Below are positions 36,140 through 48,200 of a stretch of 64,000 nt of DNA, one piece after another (position 1 is the first letter of the stretch; every line of letters begins with the position of its first letter). The notes beneath the pieces are model-generated. The model saw only the letters and a list, made by a program, of their open reading frames with translations. It did no database searches and had not been told where the DNA came from. A program made the translations under genes and the position numbers. Origin of the DNA: Euryodendron excelsum (lineage: Eukaryota; Streptophyta; Magnoliopsida; Ericales; Pentaphylacaceae); assembly GCA_033060915.1 (NCBI GenBank), contig CM065384.1:29637001-29701000 (forward strand), in the 5' to 3' direction.

Positions 36140-39100
36140 TTGTTTAGAGCTTTAAGACGATGCATACCAATGTTATATATCAATTTCTCAAATACTGTAG
36201 TTGGGAGTGCTTTAGTAAATAAGTCTACTAAGTTGTCACTTGAACATATCTGTTGGACATCAATATCACCATTTTTCTAAAGTTCATTTGCATAAAAGAA
36301 CTTTGGCGATATATGTTTGGTCCTATCACCTTTGATGTAACCTCCCTTAATTTGTGCAGTACATGCTGCATTATCTTCATATAATATCGTTGAGGTATCT
36401 TTGATCGAGAATAGTCCGCAACTGTCTTGAATATGTTGGATCATAGATTTCAATCAAATGCATTCTCGACTTGCCGGTTTGTGACCGTGCTTTATGTGGA
36501 TCAGAGAGGTAACCAGCATCTGCATAGCCAACTAACTTTGATTCTGGTCTCTTTGAATAGAACAAACCCAGATCTGTTGTTTCTCAGAGGTAACAGAATA
36601 TGTGCTTCACCCCTTTCCAATGTCTCTGAGTTGGTGCAAAACTATATTTTGTGAATAAATTTGCAGAAAATGCAATATCGGGTCTTGTGCAATTTGCAAG
36701 ATACATAAGAGCTCTAATAGCACTGAGGTATGGTACTTCAGGACTGAGGAGTTCTTCACCATCTTCTTGAGGGCAAAAAAGGATCATTTTGTACATCTAG
36801 TGATCAGACAATCATGGAAGAACTCAATGAATGAGCTTTATCCATATAAAATCGATTCAGAACCTTTTCTGTATATGTGGATTGATGGCTGAGAATTTCA
36901 TTTGATAAATGTTCAATTTGTAATCCAAGACAAAATTTAGTTTTTCCAAAATCTTTCATTTCAAACTCTTTCTTTAAATAACTAGTAGTTGTTGTAAATT
37001 CTTCAGGAGTTCCAGCAAGATTCAGGTCATTGACATCAACTGCAATAATAGCAAATCCAGATTCTGATTTCTTAATAAAAACGCATGGACAAATTGTATT
37101 ATTCATATATCCATTTTTCAATAGATATTTACTGAGACGATTGTACCACATGTGTCCAGATTGTTTTAACCTATATGGAGATCTTTGAGCTTAATAGAAT
37201 ATAAACTTCAAGATTTTGAAATATTTGCTTCAGGCATTTTAAATCATTCAAGAATTTTCATATATATATTATTGTCTAATTCACCATACAAGTAGGTTGT
37301 CACGACGTCTATCAGATGCATATCCAGTCTTTCTAAGACTGACAAACTAATTAAGAATCTGAATGTAATGGCATCCATTACAGGAGAGTATGTCTCATTA
37401 TAATCAATACCAGGTCTCTATGAGAAATCTTGTGCTACTAGCCACGCTTTATATCTCACGATTTTATTTTCTCATTTCATTTTCGCACGAATACCTATTT
37501 GTATCCAACTAGTTTTATATCTTCTGGTGTTTGGACTACATGTCCAAATATTTTGCATTGTGCTAATGAGTTTAATTCTTTCTCAATAGCTTCTTTTCAT
37601 TTTGGCCAATCGCTTCTATGTTGACATTCGTCAACTATCTGTGGTTCATTCTCTGCATTACTTCTTGTAATTGCAAGAGTCACTTTAAATGAAAATATAT
37701 TGTCGATAACAATTTTATTTCTATTCCATTTTTCTCTTGTATTTACATAACTTATTGAGATCTTATTACTTTCCTCTGCAGGGGATATCTCTTCAGGAGG
37801 TTGCTCTTCTGAAAATTCTTTTACAGGAGTTCCTTCTTCTGAAGGTTTAGATACTGTGGTTTCTTCAAGAATACTGACTTATTTATGCATTTGTACCTTC
37901 CTCTTTCTAAGAACTGTGTCTTTTGCATCAACAGATCTCTCACGCTTCATGCATGCTTGAGATTCATTTGTTGCTATATTAGCAGATTGTCCTACAAGGA
38001 CATCAATACGTGCTGGGGTATTAGCAGCTGATATCTATAATTTTGTTATCTTCTTTGTGTTGGTAAACACATCAAGTAATTGATTTGCAATCGTCTGTAA
38101 ATAAATAATCCTGTGAACTTCTTATTCACATTGGTTTGTTCGAGGAGCAAGATGAGATATCTCCCCCTAATGGTGAAAAAAGTGTCTCATCAAAATGACA
38201 ATATGCAAAACGTACAGTGAATACATTCCCTGTTAAAGGTTCAAGATATGTACTAATAGATGGAGAATCAAAACCAATATAAATCTCAAGTCGACGTTGG
38301 GAACCCATCTTAGTACGTTGTGGTGGCGCATTTGGTACATAGATAGCACAACCAAAAATCCTTAAATGTGAAATATTTGGTTGTTGACCACAAACAAGTT
38401 GTAATAGTGAATATTCGTGGTAAGCAGTGGATCGGACATGGACTAATGATGTAGCATGCAATATGGCATGTCCCCAAGCAAAAATAGGTAATTTTGTTCT
38501 CATAAGTAAAGGTCGAGCTATAAGTTGAAGACCTTTGATAAAAAATTCAGCTAGACCATTTTGTATGTGTGTATGTGCAATGAGATGTTCAACATCAATT
38601 CCTATGGACATACAATAATAATCAAAATTTTGATATGTAAACTCACTAGCATTATCCAGTCGTATTAACTTAATCGAGTAATCTGGAAACTGTAATCGTA
38701 ATTTGATAATTTGAGCAAGAAGCCTAAAAAATGCAACATTACGAGTAGAAAGCAAACAAACACGTGACCATCGAGTGGATGCATCTATTAATATCATAAA
38801 ATAACGAAATAGTTCACATGGTGAGTACATCGGCCTACATATATCCCCCTGAATTCTTCGTAAAAAGGTTAGAGATTCAACTATTACTTTTGAAGGGGAT
38901 GGTCTCACAATTAATTTTCCTTGTGAACAAACGAGACATATATAATCACTTGACAAAAGAATCTTCTGGTTCTTTAGCGGATACCCATGAGAGTTCTCAA
39001 TTATTCGGCGCATCATCGTTGATCCCGAATGACCAAGACGGTCATGCCAAAGCATAAAATTCTTTGGGTCAAAATACTTCTGATGCATCACTTCAGGTGA

Positions 39101-39440
39101 TCCCAAAATTCTTATAGTTGTATAATATAATCCATAAGAGAAGGTAGCAAGTTTTTCTAATATATGCCTCTGGTATGAAACAATAGAAGTAATATAAAGA
39201 TATTCTTTATTATCTTCATTTGTTGTGTCTATATGATATTCATTACTACGTATATCTTTAAAACTGAGCAAATTCCTTGTAGCTCTAGTTGAATACATAG
39301 CATCATAAATATAGAGTTTTGTTCCTTTTGACAATAATATATTGACTCTTCTGGAACCTTCAATTAATTTTGTACTGCCAGATATTGTCTTAACGTTACT
39401 TTCAGCTAACGTTAAAGTTACGACATATCAAAGAATTGTG
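36140..39440 (-). pseudogene. copia pol (PR-end, integrase, RT, RNase H), broken
   Basis: Minus strand, N to C. A protease-proximal piece gives NVKTISGSTKLIEGS (about 39400-39355). An open frame, 39334-38126, has the gag-pre-integrase motif LWHDRLGHSGSTMMRRIIEN and integrase core residues D (QGDI), D (LDNASEF) and E (NGLAEFF), then a typical copia C-terminal integrase segment. RT follows in pieces: 37151-36804 contains VDVNDLNLAGT where intact elements have YVDD, so the polymerase site is changed; FEMKDFGKTKFCLGLQIEHL is conserved. 36796-36584 has YLANCTRPDIAFSANL. RNase H (LVGYADAGYLSDPHKARSQT) jumps directly to a later segment (MIQHIQDSC, then LYEDNAACTAQIKGGYIKGD), losing roughly 45 residues including catalytic positions. 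Stops and frame shifts exclude function. Confidence 0.88.
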
Positions 39441-40137
39441 TGTATTCTGGCAATGTCTGCTAGACATATATTTTTTTCATTCATATTTGTAATACTTGAA
39501 GCATTGGTATAATCCATGCCTTCTTATGTAAAATATATATAATGTTTCATCGTTAAAATATTTTTACCATAGAAATCTTAATCATCATACTATGGGTACG
39601 TGACCAATGAAATATCTTCGTAATTGTGGAAGGTTTATTCAGCAAGCCTTTTTCTATTTTATTTTGCTCACATTATTCCACTTCTGGTGACATTTACAAC
39701 CTTCAGGGTATCTCCATAATTTCAAAGATTATTACATTACAATCACATCTGTGACAATGTCAATTGACCATCAAATAAAATTACATTCACTTCAGGAAAT
39801 GTTATAAAAGTGGTCAAATGTATCAGCTAGTTATAGCACTCGATTTAGTGAGCTGCATCACTCTGAATCCATACCATGTACTCATCATTTCAGGGACTGA
39901 TACATACTAATGAAAACGTAGGAAGAAAATAGGAGACAAAATCAAAATAGTGTGAGGCTCATAAATAGTACCGTAAATAATAATATAAATAGTACACATG
40001 AATAGTAAATAATGTATTGAACTATGTACCCTTATCTTTTAAATTTAACACTCGTGATATTGTTACTGCTGGAGCACGTTCGAGACATAAAATATAAATA
40101 TATTTTTCTATCATATCTTCATCAGAAAAATTTTCTC
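39441..40137 (-). pseudogene. Decayed gag/protease stretch of the split copia
   Basis: Mostly unrecognisable. Near 40135-40020 the minus strand reads GENFSDEDMIEKY, which resembles the gag segment NITDEDMLEKT of related plant copia elements. This suggests the nested element hit the gag gene. The rest of gag is not identifiable on the other side of the insertion. Confidence 0.45.
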
Positions 40138-40142
40138 CACAT
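40138..40142. repeat. Target-site duplication CACAT, left copy
   Basis: Identical to 49760-49764. The two copies flank the nested element exactly at its TG...CA ends and show integrase-type insertion. Confidence 0.85.
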
Positions 40143-40776
40143 TGTCGCGCCCCGGTTTTTGGGGTGTCCAAGGTTCTTTCGGCTTCGAAACCCTAAAGCG
40201 CGAAACTCTGTCACTAGAACTCATCCTCCTAAAAGGACAAGTGCGACTAAATTTGAAAATTGGTTTGGCTAAGGGCTTTTTAGAAAAATAGGAGTCACCA
40301 CCTAACATGGTAAAGGTGAGTTAGGGCACCTAAAACTAAGCGTTAATCCGAAGATTAAACTTAGAGTTTTTGAAAAAGATTTTTGAAAACTCCCTCGAGA
40401 GAGGGTTTTTAGGAAAATATGTTGTTTGGCAACCTTTTGAAATGTTTAAGCCCTTTGTCGCGCCCCGATTTTTGGGGTGTCCAAGGTCCTTTCGGCTCAG
40501 AGACCCTAAAGCACGGAACTCGGTCACTAGAACTCGTCCCCCTAGAAGGACAAGTGCGACTAGGTTTAAAAATTGATTTGACTAAGGGCTTTTTAGAAAA
40601 ATAAAAGTCGCCACCTAACTTGATGAAGGTGAGTTAGGGCACTTAGAACTAAGCGTTAATCCGAAGACTAAACTTAGAGTTTTTGAAAAAGATTTTTGAA
40701 AAAGATTTTTGAAAACTCCCTCGAGAGAGGGTTTTTAGGAAAATAGGTTGTTTGGCAACCTCTTGGAATGTTTAAG
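40143..40776. repeat. Tandem ~313 bp unit at the LTR edge (x2)
   Basis: Unit 1 (40143-40455) and unit 2 (40456-40776) both begin TGTCGCGCCCCG-TTTTTGGG and end at AAGCCCTT. Unit 2 has an extra AAAAGATTTTTG. Copy 2 of the LTR has none of these units, and the junction everywhere is CCCTT. Confidence 0.85.
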
Positions 40777-41231
40777 CCCTTTTTGAAAATAACTCCATTT
40801 TGGTCTTTTGAAAATAGAAATCTAAGGTTCGGGGGTTGGTTACATGTAGGGAAGATATCCTAAGATCATCACCCTACCCCACCCTTTCGGTACCTACATG
40901 TCTAATCACCCTTTTGTTCACGCACTAGAATAACCGGTTACCATTGTCCACTTAATATCCACTTTAGAATTTTGAAAACGGGGTTTCGTCATCACTTTTC
41001 GGATGGATGATGCAAGTTTTTGGAAAAAATTTGAAAATAATGGAGGTTTTGAAAGAGTTTGGAATAGAAACTTTGAATTGATTGAGATTTTTGAAAAAGG
41101 GATTGGGGTTGAAATAAAAGTTATGACCGCATCATTTTAGGTTGCTTACGTATCTTATTTGGCGAGAATCAGGTCATTCGTAGTTCGGACAAGAGTCCGA
41201 TAGAAAATAGGCGCATTGGGGCCTTTGAAAG

Positions 41232-41430
41232 GTTTGAAGATACTTTTGGGTCTTTAGAGAAATTTAAGACACTTTGACGTCTTTGGAAAAGTTCAAGACA
41301 CGTTGAGGTCTTTGGAGGAGTTTAAGACACTTTGAGGTCTTTGGAAATTGAAGACCCTTTGTGGTCTTAGAGGAGTTTAAGACACTTTGAGGTCTTTGGA
41401 AATTGAAGACCCTTTGTGGTCTTAGAGGTT
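41232..41430. repeat. Tandem ~37 bp repeats (TTTAAGACACTTTGAGGTCT)
   Basis: About five to six imperfect units built on GTTTAAGACACTTTGAGGTC followed by TTTGGA. Homologous array in copy 2 at about 45691-45845, with fewer units. Confidence 0.85.
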
Positions 41431-41899
41431 TTGACTTGAAATTGAATGGTGGAGTATTTCTTGAAAATGTTTTTGGATCAATTTGAGGGAGTTTTGGAAA
41501 AATACTTTGGCATGTCTTAAGAAAACTTGAAAGTGTTTTTGAAGTCTTGTTTTGAAAACCTTAGAGGCATGTTTTGATGAATTAATTTTTGAAAGTAGTT
41601 TTTGGAAATGGCTAAGGGTTTGGAATCCTAATATAGACAACCTTAGAGGTTGTTCTTGATTTATCACTTGTCCTTGGAATCCCTAACCATGAGAGGGCTA
41701 GGGACACCTTAGGTTTGTGACCTTTTGAAAATGTTTTTGGAAATGCTTTGAAGATGGAGTGTAGAGACATTAGAAGAGTTTATGAAGTTGGGTTTTTGAA
41801 ATCATGGGAGTAGGAGGTTTTGGAGGAATAGGTTATGAGGATAATTTAAAAGATTATTCAAAAAGGGTTCATGAGTTGGAACCTTGAAGCATGTTAATC

Positions 41900-42200
41900 T
41901 ATGATGGGTTAGCTTATGGTTAAGGGTGACCTAAGGTTCACTAACTTGGGTTAGGTTAACCTAGGCTTAAGGTGACCTAAGGTAAACTAACTAGGGTTAA
42001 GTTAACCTAAGGTGAGTGAACTAGGATCAAGTTAACCTAGGGTTGAATAATTAGGGTCAAGTTAGCCTAGGGTTAGACAACTAGTGTCAAGTTAACCTAG
42101 GGCTTGGTAACTAGGGTCAAGTTAACCTGGGGCTTGGTAACTAGGGTCAAGTTAACCTAGGGTTGGCCAACTAAAGTCAAGTTAACCTAAGGTTAGAATG
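41900..42200. repeat. Tandem ~30 bp repeats (GGGTCAAGTTAACCTAGGGT)
   Basis: About nine units with the core GTCAAGTTAACCTAGGG. The homologous, more irregular array in copy 2 is at about 46315-46575. GTTAAC palindromes recur in each unit. Confidence 0.85.
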
Positions 42201-43447
42201 GAGAATGGTTTTGAAAGTTGTTTTGATGCATTCTTAGAAAGAGTTTTGAAAACAAAACATGATATGCAATGGATTTTGGTTGGCAATCTTTATAAAGATC
42301 ATTTCCATGAAAATTTTGACTCTAGCCAAGAGTATGGTTTATATAGTTGGTGATTGGAAACCATTTTAAGGAAGGTTTCCTCATGGCCATTATAACCTTT
42401 ATCTTGACAAGAGTGGGGGTTTCAAAATTCAACATAATGATGACAATTTTTGGAAAATCATTTTTGATGCAAAGATGGAGAGAATGCATTTTTGAAAATC
42501 ATCTTTGAAGAAAGATTTTGAAAACCATTTTCCAAGAGAACCATTCCATCAAGAGAGAATTCCTATGGCTAAATAAAAAGGAGACCACTCAAGAGAGGGT
42601 TCCATGGGGCCATTCCAACCACTAATCTTGAAAGTGTGAAAATCTTGGAATTTAAAGAGCTAGAAAACATTCCTTATACAAGTTAAAATGTCATGATGCC
42701 AAAGTGAGAGTTAAGGGGTTAGAAGGGATTTTCTAAAGCATAATTTCTAAAGTCCCATCCCAAACTTCAAGGAGCCAACTCTTGGAACAATTTTTGAAAG
42801 AGATGTAGAACTTGGAAATGGCATAAAATTAAGGGCAATGTAAGCATGGTGGAACATGACAATAAGCATAAAATGAAGCCAAGCACACAAGACATGATCA
42901 AAATAGCAATATGCAAAAGGGTCATGACTTACATACAAGGCTTTTAGGCTACACCACATAAATAAAGGGCTTCTAGGCCATACCATCTTAAAGTAGGCTA
43001 GTGAGAGGTCCCCCTACACAATGGCTCTCATTTGCTTTCCTCTAGGCATTATCTAAGAGCCCTCTTGGCTCAAGCATGCAAGAAAGGGGGGTTGAAGATG
43101 GGGATTAAAATAGAGAATAGCCTAAGTAGGCTAGGAGGGAGAAGAGAAGAGAAGAGTGGGGGAGAGCACAAATGTAAAAGGGATACCACCTTTTGCCTTC
43201 AACACTCTCGTAGTCTTCAATGGATGTCTTGATTGGAGCTTGAGTAACTTCAAGAAGGCTTGAGAGGCTAGAGTGGAGTGTATAAGTGTGTATGAGGCCT
43301 TGTATGTGGAGTGTATAGGCTTAAGAGGGGTAGAATCTAGCCTAAGTGTTGGAGGGGAGGAATGTATGTAGAGGTTCAAGTTTCTGGAGTGATTTCAGCA
43401 GAATTTCGTATCAATTTCGGATCTGGAATATGAAAGGGGGGCGGCCT

Positions 43448-43457
43448 CTATTTATAG
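43448..43457 (-). promoter_or_regulatory. TATA box in giant LTR copy 1
   Basis: CTATAAATAG on the minus strand, within GCCTATAAATAGAGGCC, a typical plant retrotransposon core promoter. Confidence 0.6.
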
Positions 43458-43797
43458 GCAATCTAGAACAGGCCTTGCGCATGTAGCACATGCGCAGGTA
43501 CTGTTCCATTGCTAGAATAACACGTGGCACCCTGTGTACTGGTTAAATCTCGACCGTTGATTAAAAGTCGGTCGATCTGATTAAAATTTAAGCGCATGTA
43601 GCATACGCTCCATCACCAAGAAAGTTCGTCCAAACTTTGCCTCGATAATTGAGTAAATTGGGAAGGTTTCGGGGGAATCGGTCGTACTCGGGATGTTCTC
43701 CTAGTGCTTCCGATGAACTTTCATGTTTTCGGAAAGTTTGAATTATGTTTGGAAGTGAGTGATATCGTCTTGGGAAGTATGCTAAAAAGGTCACTTT

Positions 43798-44250
43798 TGC
43801 GGAGCGTCTGTGATACGCTCCGGGGGTGTTTGAAAGTGGCTGTTTTTCGTTTCGTGTGATCGAGGGCTTCGAGAGGCAATCTATTCAATCGGACCGTACC
43901 GATGGAAAGTACTCTGAAAATACTTTTAGGAATTCCCAAATTTACGCATTTTTCAAGTCATTTGACAGTGCATTTCGATTAGGGAATCGGAAAAAAAGTC
44001 AGCATTGGCGGAGCGTCTGTGAGACGCTCTAGGGGTTGCTGAAAGTTATCTTTTTCACACCGTACGATGGAGGGCTTCAGGAAGTGATCTATCCGATCGA
44101 ACCATATCGATGGAAAGATTTATAGGCGAGCTTTCGAGAATTCCCTGATTTACGCATTTCTCAAGTAGATTGACGGTGCGTTATAACTAGGGAATCGGGG
44201 GAAAAGATAATTTAGGCGGAGCGTCTGCGAGACACTCCAGGGAACTTTTA
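43798..44250. repeat. ~208 bp tandem units with GGAGCGTCT...AGACGCTCC hairpins
   Basis: Hairpins begin at 43801, 44010 and 44218. Example: GAGCGTCT-GTG-AGACGCTC at 44011-44029. Between them lies a repeated block with CGATCTAT-C-ATCG and GATGGAAAG. Copy 2 has the same at 48336, 48544 and about 48750. Confidence 0.8.
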
Positions 44251-44734
44251 TCGTTTCGTGTAAGCTTAGTGTCGTAGGGTGTTCCTTGGGTTAAACAAGG
44301 GTGTGTGGTGAAACCCTCCGCTCGAAATCCCAAAGCCAGTGCTGTTTCGGGGCACTTTTGGGCTTCTAGGGGCAAAACGGTCATTTTGACCGGAGTTGGC
44401 TGGAAATGGTCAGGAATGGTCTGGTATATTGTGTTAAGCATGTAGGGCTGTTCAGGGATGGTTTTGAGAGAGTCTCTTGCCGTTCAGCGGGGTTTGTGCC
44501 GTGTTGAGGCGTTCAGGGGCAAAATGGTCATTTTGACCAGAGTGAGCCGGAATAGGACCGGATTTGGACTAAATGACGTGTGGGGAACGCCTGATGGTTT
44601 AACAACACTTTTGAAGGATGGACTTATCGTTTTGAGAGATTTTGAACTTTCCCAAAACATGCCTGGAGGCCCAAGGGGCAGGTTTGGTCATTTTTCACCG
44701 AGTCGGACTAGCAGGCGCTGGTGTTAACCTAAGT

Positions 44735-45080
44735 GTTGGTTTTCGAGACCGCCCGGTCTCAGAAAACTACCTGTGCGGTGTTGGTCTCCAAGAATGCCCG
44801 GTCTTAGAGAACTACCTGTAAGGGTGGTGTTGGTTCCTGAGAACGCCTGGTTCTAGAAAGCTACCTGGAAGGGTGGTGTTGGTCTTTGAGAACGCCTGGT
44901 CCCAGAGAACTACCAAATGAAGGACATTCTACATTGGCGGGCTAGCAGGCGCTAGAAGTGAACCGTCTGGAATTTTTGATGAGGTGTTGATCCTTGAGAT
45001 TGCCCGATCCCAGGAAGCTACCTGGATGGCGTTAGTTTTCGGGACCGCCCGGTCCGGAAAGCTGCCTGGAATAATGGTGC
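44735..45080. repeat. ~49 bp tandem repeats (GAGAACGCCTGGTC...CTACCTG)
   Basis: Five to six units of the form GTGTTGGT-C--GAGA-CGCC-GGTC...A--CTACCTG. The homologous array in copy 2 is at about 49255-49595. Each unit contains a near-palindromic GAGAACGCC-GGTCTC-like core. Confidence 0.8.
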
Positions 45081-45236
45081 TTATGGCTCCAGCAAGTCCT
45101 TTGTGGGCCCGAGAAGCGACCAGTTGACTGGATTGGTGATTGAAAGGCTCATATTGAGCTTGCATGTGTTGTGATGTTGGAAACCGAACCCGGTCGGGCC
45201 AGAGATCGCCGAACGGGCAAAAATGGGGTGCTTACA

Positions 45237-48200
45237 CCCTTTTTTGAAAATAACTCCATTTTGGTCTTTCGAAAACAGAAATCTAAGGTTCGGGGGTTGG
45301 TTACGTGTAGGGAAGATATCCTGAGATCATCACCCTACCCCGTCCTTTCGGTACCTACATGTCTAATCACCCTTTGTTCACTCACTAGAATGATCGGTTA
45401 CCATTGTCCACTTAATGTCCACTTTAGAATTTTGAAAACAGGGTCTAGTCATCACTTTTCGGATAGATGATGCATGATGCAAGTTTTTGGAAGAAATTTG
45501 AAAATAATAGGGGTTTTGAAAGAGTTTGGAATAGAAACTTTGAATTGATTGGAGTTTTTGAAAAAAGTTATGGGGTTGAAATAAAAGTTATGACCGCACC
45601 ATTTTAGGTTGCCTACGTATCTCATTTGGCGAGAATCAGGTCATTCGTAGTTCGGGCAAGAGCCCAATGGAAAATAGGCGCATTAGGGCCTTTGGAAGGT
45701 TTGAAGATACTTTTGGGTCTTTAGAGAAGTTTAAGACACTTTGAGGTCTTTGGAGGAGTTTAAGACACTTTGAAGTCTTTGGAGGAGTTTAAGACACTTT
45801 GAGGTCTTTGAAAATTGAAGACCCTTTGTGGTCTTGGAGGTTTTGACTTGAAATTGAATGTTGGAGTGTTTCTTGAAAATGTTTTTGGGTCAACTTGAAG
45901 GAGTTTTGGAAAAATGCTTTGTCATGTCTCAAGAGAACTTGAAAGTGTTTTTAAAGTCTTGTTTTAAAAACCTTGGAGGCATGTTTTGATGAATTAATTT
46001 TTTAAAGTAGTTTTTGGAAAGGGCTAAGGGTTTGGAATCCTAACATGGACAACTTTGGAAGTTGTTCTTGATTTATCACTTCTCATTGGAATCCTTAGCC
46101 ATGAGAGGGCTAGGGACACCTTAGGTTTGTGACCCTTTGAAAACGTTTTTGGAAAGGTCTTGAAGAGGAAATGTCAGAACATTTAAAGAGTTTATGAAGT
46201 TGGTTTTTTAAAATCAAGAGAGTAGGAGGTCTTGGATAAATAAGCTATGAGAATAGTTTGAAAATTTGAATGATCATTTAGAAAAAAGTTCAAGAGTTGG
46301 AACCTTGAAGTGTACTAACTTAAGTTGAGTTAGCCTAGGGTTAGGGGTAACCTAAAGTTAACTAACTTGGGTTAGGTCAACCTAGGGTTAAGATGACCTA
46401 TGGTCAACTAACTCGGGTTAGGTTAACCTAAAGTTAAGATGACTTAGGGTTAACTAACTAGGGTAGGGTTAACCTACGGTTAGGATGATTTAGGGTTAGG
46501 TTATCCTAAGGTGAGTGAACTAGGGTCAAGTTAACCTAGGGTTAGACAACTAGGGTCAAGTTAACCTAGGGTTGGATTGAAACATGATTTTGAAGTGTGG
46601 TTTGGTGTATTTTTGGAAAGAGTTTTGGAAAACAAAACATGTTATGCAATGGACTTGAGTAGGCCATCTTTTTGAAGATCATTTCCATGAAAATTTTGAC
46701 TCTAGTCAAGAGTATGGTTTGTATGGGTGGTGCTTGGAAACCATTCCAGGGAAGGTTTCCTCATGGCCATTATAACCATTATCTTGATAAGAGTATGAGG
46801 GGTCAAAAATCAACATGATGATAACAATTTTTGGAAAATCATTTTTGATGCAAAGATGGAGAGAATGCATTTTTGAAAATCATCTTTTGAGAAGGATTTT
46901 AAAAACCATTTTCCAAGGGGATCATTCCATCAAGAAATGGTTCATATGGCCAACAAAAGGGAGACCACTCAAGAGAGGGTTCCATAGGGCCATTGCAACC
47001 ACTAAACTTGAGAGAATAGGAACCATAGAAATCAAAGAGTTTGAACATCATTCTTAGGCGAGCATAAAGAGAAAAGGGAACCTATCTAACAATTTAGGGC
47101 TCCTATGGCCAATATAAAGGGAGACCACTTAAGAGAGGGTTCCATGGGGCCATTTTAACCACTAAATTTGAGAGAATGGAAACCTTGAAAATTAGAGAGT
47201 TTGAAAGCAACTTTTATGCAAGTTGAAATGCAATGATGCAAAAGTGTGAATTAGGGGGTAGTGAGGGATTTTCTAAGGCATGACTTCTAAGGTCTCATCC
47301 TAAACTTCAAGGGGCTAACCCTTGGAACGATTTTTGAAAGAGATGTAGATCTTGGAAATGGCATAAAATTAAGAGCAATGTAAGCATTGTGGAACATGAC
47401 AATAAGTATAAAATAAAGCCAAGCACACAAGACATGATCAAGATAGCCATATGCAAAGGGTCATGATTCACATACAAAGCTTTTAGGCTACACCACATAA
47501 ACAAGGGGCTCCTAAGCCATACCATCTTAAAGTAGGCTAGTGAGAGGTCCCCCTACACGGTGGCTCTCACTTGCTTTCCTCTAGGCATTATCTAAGAGCT
47601 CTCTTGGCTCAAGCATGCAAGAAAGGGGGGTTGAAGATGGGGATTAAAATAGAGAATAGCCTAAGTAGGCTAGGAGGGAGAAGAGAAGAGTGGGGGAGAG
47701 CATAAATGTAAAAGGGATACCACCTTTTGCCTTCACTACACTTGTAGTCTTCAATGGATGTCTTGATTGGAGATTGAGTGACTTCAAGAAGGCTTGAGAG
47801 GCTAGAGTGTAGTGTATAAGTGTGTATGAGGCCTTGTGTGTAAAGTGTATAGGCTTAGGAGGGGTAGAATCTAGCCTAAGTATTGGAGGGGAGGAATATA
47901 TATAGAGATTCTAGTTTTTTGAGTGATTTCAGCAGAACTTCGTATCAATTTCGGACCTGGAATATGAAAGGGGGGAAGGCCTCTATTTATAGGCAATCTA
48001 GAACAAGCCTTGCGCATGTAGGACATGCGCAGGTACTGTTCCATTGCCAGAATAACACGTGGCACCCTGTGTACTGGTTAAATCTCGACCGTTGATTGAA
48101 AGTTGGTCGATCTGATCAAAATTTGAGCGCATGTAGCATACGCTCCATCACCGGGAAAGTTCGTCCAAACTTTGCCTTGATAATTGAGTCAATCGGGAAG

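Larger units (their letters stand above)
40143..45236 (-). repeat. Giant LTR copy 1 (5.09 kb)
   Basis: Complete copy starting with two 313-321 bp edge units, ending AAAATGGGGTGCTTACA. It contains four internal repeat families described separately. Confidence 0.75.

Noticed and set aside
41232..42200. Regular short repeats considered as a CRISPR-like array
   Set aside because: Units are contiguous with no unique spacers and lie in a plant LTR; this is a minisatellite.
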